Shown: one piece after another, positions 6,011-8,143 of the stretch | Position numbering within the stretch: the first letter of the stretch is position 1 | Layout: each line of letters starts with the position of its first letter | Assembly: GCA_002429455.1 (NCBI GenBank) | Contig: DIZU01000029.1 | Coordinates: forward strand, 24,593 to 32,735 | Reading direction: 5' to 3' | DNA from: Methylotenera sp. UBA6020 | GTDB taxonomy: Bacteria > Pseudomonadota > Gammaproteobacteria > Burkholderiales > Methylophilaceae | Length of the DNA: 8,143 nt | The notes under the pieces: model-generated | Database searches by the model: none | Told to the model about the DNA's origin: nothing | The model's input: the letters and a program-made list of their open reading frames with translations, nothing else | Position numbers and translations under genes: made by a program

Positions 6011-6535
6011 TTACTTCAGCGAAGCCTGGAGATGCTTTGCATGCTGCAGATGCGCATCAATCACCGGGCGAACTTTTTCCAATAGACCCTTCAGTTCTGC
6101 GTTCTTGGCACTTGGAATCAACGTCTTGTCGATCACATCAAGCACGGCCTGATGGTAGGTCACTTCGTTATCAACGTAGGCCTTGTCAAATTCGTTGCCT
6201 TTCATATCCTTGAGCTTGCTGATATTGGCCGTGCCGCCATCTTTAAGTGATTTGCTTGTGTCGCTGTCCACTGGCGTTACTTTTAGTTTCTTGACCAGAG
6301 CGGTTGCCTGTTTATTGACACCTGTATGGTCTGTAACCATCAATTGCGCAAACCCTTTTACCTCCTTGTTATGCGACATCGACTGTGCAAACTTTCCAGC
6401 ATTGATGTCGACACTGTTGGCGGCGACTACGATGCCTGCGATCTGCGCGTCATTCGGTGCGGCAGGCTGCGCGAATGAATGTGAACACACGATGCTTAAA
6501 ATAGCGATGAGCAAAATGTATGCTGGTTTATTCAT
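6011..6535 (-). CDS. DUF4142 secreted protein (ferritin-like helical), 174 aa
   Basis: This belongs to the DUF4142 family, exported four-helix proteins of unknown function predicted to have a ferritin-like fold. The ATG at 6535 is chosen because AAAGGAGA precedes it at about 7 nt and it begins with a clean signal peptide (MNKPAYILL..., cleavage near SFA-QP at about residue 22). An upstream in-frame ATG at 6562 has no ribosome binding site and would put charged residues ahead of the signal. The mature part shows the family pattern: DAQIAGIVVAANSVDINAGKFAQSMSHNKEVKGFAQLMVTDH, then NKQATALVKKL, then FDKAYVDNEVTYHQAVLDVID and a last helix ending AHLQHAKHLQASLK. Several conserved-looking His and Asp/Glu residues could bind metal, but this is unproven. 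It is the first gene of a pair with the cupredoxin. Confidence 0.92.
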   Translation of the reverse strand: MNKPAYILLIAILSIVCSHSFAQPAAPNDAQIAGIVVAANSVDINAGKFAQSMSHNKEVKGFAQLMVTDHTGVNKQATALVKKLKVTPVDSDTSKSLKDGGTANISKLKDMKGNEFDKAYVDNEVTYHQAVLDVIDKTLIPSAKNAELKGLLEKVRPVIDAHLQHAKHLQASLK

Positions 6536-6653
6536 AGCATTTCTCCTTTTGGGATGAGGCAAAGGGCAAGGATGTCGGCGCCGATCTTGATACCCGGTGA
6601 GCCAATGGAGTCGGCTAGACCCTCAAATGGTACTTACCGACCATACCAAACGC

Positions 6654-6689
6654 GATGCTCAACGCATTGGAAAGAGTGCGTTGAGCGTC
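6654..6689. promoter_or_regulatory. Strong inverted repeat upstream of DUF4142 gene
   Basis: GCTCAACGCA (6657-6666) and TGCGTTGAGC (6677-6686) are perfect 10-bp arms with a 10-nt spacer. In plus-strand RNA the stem extends through a T-G wobble to GA/TC at 6654-6655 and 6688-6689. The centre is about 136 bp upstream of the DUF4142 ATG. It could be a dimeric operator or a leader hairpin; no T-run follows on either strand, so it is not a simple terminator. Confidence 0.5.
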
Positions 6690-6703
6690 AAATGCACTTT
6701 GAC
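6687..6703. repeat. Palindrome abutting the larger inverted repeat
   Basis: GTCAAA-TGCAC-TTTGAC has perfect 6-bp arms. It shares its first three bases with the outer end of the larger repeat at 6654-6689, so the two stems would compete if both formed in RNA. As DNA it may be a second operator half-pair. Confidence 0.35.
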
Positions 6704-6845
6704 ATATACACAGGCAAGCTTCTCTCAGGATACTTCGGGTGTCTGTGCGCTAACCTACATAGATTCGTCCAAAATTAGATGTAAGGTATTTAAAAAGATA
6801 GCTCACATCTGTTTAATTTATATATAACTTGTTACAAAGATTCGT

Positions 6846-6866
6846 GATAAACGAAGCCGGTTTATC
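6846..6866 (-). terminator. Hairpin after the DUF1097 gene
   Basis: GATAAAC / GTTTATC are perfect 7-bp arms around a 7-nt loop, 18 bp past the DUF1097 stop. Read on the minus strand, the sequence after the stem is ACGAATCTTTG, a poor T-tract. Position favours a terminator for the PNPOx-DUF1097 transcript. Confidence 0.45.
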
Positions 6867-6884
6867 TTATTAAGGTGGTAGTTA

Positions 6885-7430
6885 TCATTTAAGTTTGGCT
6901 TTAGACGTTCGAAGATTACACAGCAAAGCCACCATGGTGGAGTTTATATATCCAGCACATGCTCCTAATACAACACAAAAGCCTATCGCTAGAACTGCAT
7001 TTTTAAATGTGAGCGATAATAAAGCCTCTTGATTGAATGACCCGGGCACACTTAAAAATGCCCAAATGGAAGCATATCCATAAATCATCGCTGGCGTAAC
7101 GGATAGCTGAGTGAAAACACCCAATCTCATTAAACCCGCAATTACCGCAGCAATTAAGATTGGCGCCCATAACTGATTTGCCAACTCACCCGACAGCGGG
7201 TTGTTAATCACTAGCAATGCAGAAAGCCATGAAGCAAAAGCGCCTAATTCTATGTGTATTATCGTCGAGTAAAACGCTTGATTCTTATCGTTACCCCCAT
7301 TCAGGTGAAAAAAGCATGCCCAAGTGAGGAAGATTGGCCATACTGGAATATATGGAAAATAACTTAAAAGATAAACAGCTACTGCCGTAAGCGTGAACCC
7401 AGAGAGTGTTATTGCATTTATTAGCTTCAT
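6885..7430 (-). CDS. DUF1097 family membrane protein, 181 aa
   Basis: A small multi-pass inner-membrane protein resembling the DUF1097 family (E. coli YcdZ type), of unknown function. It has five to six hydrophobic segments: about residues 8-25, 28-42 (the family-like PVWPIFLTWACFFHLNGG), 58-75, 85-108, 112-130 and 142-168, and a short basic cytoplasmic tail (RTSKAKLK). Length is near normal for the family. The ATG at 7430 follows AAGGA at about 7 nt. It lies 47 bp downstream of the PNPOx-like gene on the same strand, and a hairpin follows it, so the two are probably one transcript. The family call rests on the pattern of the first 50 residues and the topology, so it is good but not certain. 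Confidence 0.72.
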   Translation of the reverse strand: MKLINAITLSGFTLTAVAVYLLSYFPYIPVWPIFLTWACFFHLNGGNDKNQAFYSTIIHIELGAFASWLSALLVINNPLSGELANQLWAPILIAAVIAGLMRLGVFTQLSVTPAMIYGYASIWAFLSVPGSFNQEALLSLTFKNAVLAIGFCVVLGACAGYINSTMVALLCNLRTSKAKLK

Positions 7431-7477
7431 GTTGATTCCTTAATCAATTGAAAGTGATGACTTTTCTAATTTAAAGT

Positions 7478-8134
7478 TCAGGCCTGCCCTTTGATAACCA
7501 TTTCTACATATTCTTCTGTGGTGATTGTGCCACCGATTGCTTTAGCAACTTGTTTGTCTCGTTCAGGCAAAGCGTCCTGAAGGTTATCGATGCGCTTCCA
7601 TTGCGCAAACGGCGCAGCACAGTCTTTCTTTGGTACATAACTAGAAGATTCTAAGCGCTGATATTTATGGATATAACGTGTACAGTTAATAAAGACTTCC
7701 GTGATATTGACGGTAACAATGATCTCGGCACCTGGAAATTCACTTAGCCATGAGCTTTTAATATCGGCAACGGCTGTACCGTGTACGCGCACTCTATGCG
7801 GAGTCTCAAAATCAATAAATAGCATGCCAACTTTAGGGTTGGCAGTAATATTGCCCGTAGATAAAAACATGCCGTTGCCATCGTAACTAGGGAATATCAA
7901 AGTTTTGCTATTTAAGACGTTTACAAAACCATGACTGCCTCCTTTGTAAGAGCATGTCGGATATCCACGATGGTCAATCGTGCTCAAAAAGAACATATCC
8001 CTGCTCTCAATGAATCCTTTGTGCTCATCTGCAAATTCGTCGCTTACTATGTTTGATTCAACAGCATTCGCCAATCTTTCGGTATCAAATACTTGCTGCA
8101 ATGCCTTGTGTTGATTGCCATATAAATTGCTCAT
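7478..8134 (-). CDS. PNPOx-fold flavin-nucleotide-binding protein, 218 aa
   Basis: A cytoplasmic protein with the split-barrel fold of the pyridoxamine 5'-phosphate oxidase superfamily, probably binding FMN or a related flavin. The barrel covers about residues 40-125: FIESRDMFFLSTIDHRGYPTCSYKGG, then LIFPSYDGNGMFLSTGNITANPKVGMLFIDF and HRVRVHGTAVAD. This arrangement (DMFFLST...GNGMF.S.GNI..NP.VG.LFIDF) is that of the predicted flavin-nucleotide-binding group, not of true PdxH. A C-terminal extension includes a Cys-Thr-Arg-Tyr-Ile-His segment at about 151-156. The ATG at 8134 follows GGAGG at 4 nt, and the window ends in that site, so the promoter and anything upstream are not seen. Physiological substrate unknown; roles suggested for the group include detoxifying reductases or oxidases. 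Confidence 0.88.
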   Translation of the reverse strand: MSNLYGNQHKALQQVFDTERLANAVESNIVSDEFADEHKGFIESRDMFFLSTIDHRGYPTCSYKGGSHGFVNVLNSKTLIFPSYDGNGMFLSTGNITANPKVGMLFIDFETPHRVRVHGTAVADIKSSWLSEFPGAEIIVTVNITEVFINCTRYIHKYQRLESSSYVPKKDCAAPFAQWKRIDNLQDALPERDKQVAKAIGGTITTEEYVEMVIKGQA

Positions 8135-8143
8135 AAAACCTCC

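Larger units (their letters stand above)
6536..6884. other. Intergenic region between two minus-strand pairs
   Basis: This 349-bp stretch holds the leader and presumably the promoter of the DUF4142-cupredoxin pair and the 3' end of the DUF1097 transcript. It contains a 10-bp inverted repeat (6654-6689), a smaller palindrome abutting it (6687-6703), a hairpin (6846-6866) and an imperfect 12-bp direct repeat (ACATAGATTCGT at 6757, ACAAAGATTCGT at 6834). The plus-strand open frames here have no family likeness, so I call it non-coding. I could not place a convincing sigma70 promoter. Confidence 0.55.

Noticed and set aside
6183..6557. Hydrophobic 124-aa plus-strand ORF that looks like a membrane protein
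   Set aside because: It is the antisense shadow of the DUF4142 gene; its hydrophobicity comes from the complement of a Lys/Asp-rich gene.
6536..6562. N-terminal extension of the DUF4142 protein to ATG 6562
   Set aside because: No ribosome binding site precedes it, and it would place several charged residues ahead of the signal peptide. ATG 6535 has AAAGGAGA in front.
6699..6727. Plus-strand promoter from the perfect TTGACA at 6699-6704
   Set aside because: No -10 hexamer lies 16-18 bp downstream and no plus-strand gene follows; the hexamer is part of a palindrome.
6554..6827. Two plus-strand ORFs of 74 and 76 residues
   Set aside because: No family likeness and no good ribosome binding site. 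They overlap each other in different frames and run through inverted repeats in an intergenic region.
6757..6845. Direct repeat ACATAGATTCGT / ACAAAGATTCGT as an insertion or attachment site
   Set aside because: Only two imperfect 12-bp copies 77 bp apart, with no mobile gene between or beside them; consistent with chance.

Overview
The window is bacterial chromosome, most likely from a proteobacterium. I lean towards a betaproteobacterium (Burkholderiales or Nitrosomonadales type) because of a periplasmic cupredoxin next to a DUF4142 protein, an EamA permease and a small MscS channel of the kind common there. Taxonomy is inferred from protein flavour only. There is no RNA gene, CRISPR array, integrase or intact insertion sequence. 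Base composition varies: the EamA permease at 1957-2856 looks clearly more GC-rich than the catalase and the 6885-8134 block.

Layout. 1-1149 (+) is the C-terminal half of a large-subunit (KatE/HPII type) catalase, cut by the window edge. 1150-1956 is mostly non-coding, with one possible 83-residue orphan ORF on the minus strand and a nested stem-loop with a T-tract near 1775-1821. 1957-2856 (+) is an EamA/DMT permease. Convergent to it is a tight three-gene minus-strand operon: a second, divergent 10-TM DMT-like permease (3401-4486), a 98-residue winged-helix-like protein overlapping it by ATGA (3108-3404), and a 36-residue single-TM microprotein starting 1 nt after that stop (2996-3106). The operon has a good sigma70-like promoter (4522-4550) and a perfect inverted repeat (4553-4570) in the intergenic region it shares with a divergent MscS-family channel gene (+, about 4670-5497).

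After the channel gene come two minus-strand pairs. The first is a DUF4142 protein (6011-6535) followed 7 nt later by a secreted type-1 copper protein (5656-6003). The second is a PNPOx-fold flavin-binding protein (7478-8134) followed by a DUF1097 membrane protein (6885-7430). The 349-bp gap between the pairs holds a strong 10-bp inverted repeat and a hairpin terminator candidate.

Theme. Catalase, cupredoxin, mechanosensitive channel, flavin-binding protein and two exporters of the drug/metabolite superfamily read as a stress and envelope region. Nothing in the sequence ties them into one pathway. The least conventional part is the permease, winged-helix and microprotein operon with its candidate operator. 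It could be an autoregulated transport module with a small membrane partner.
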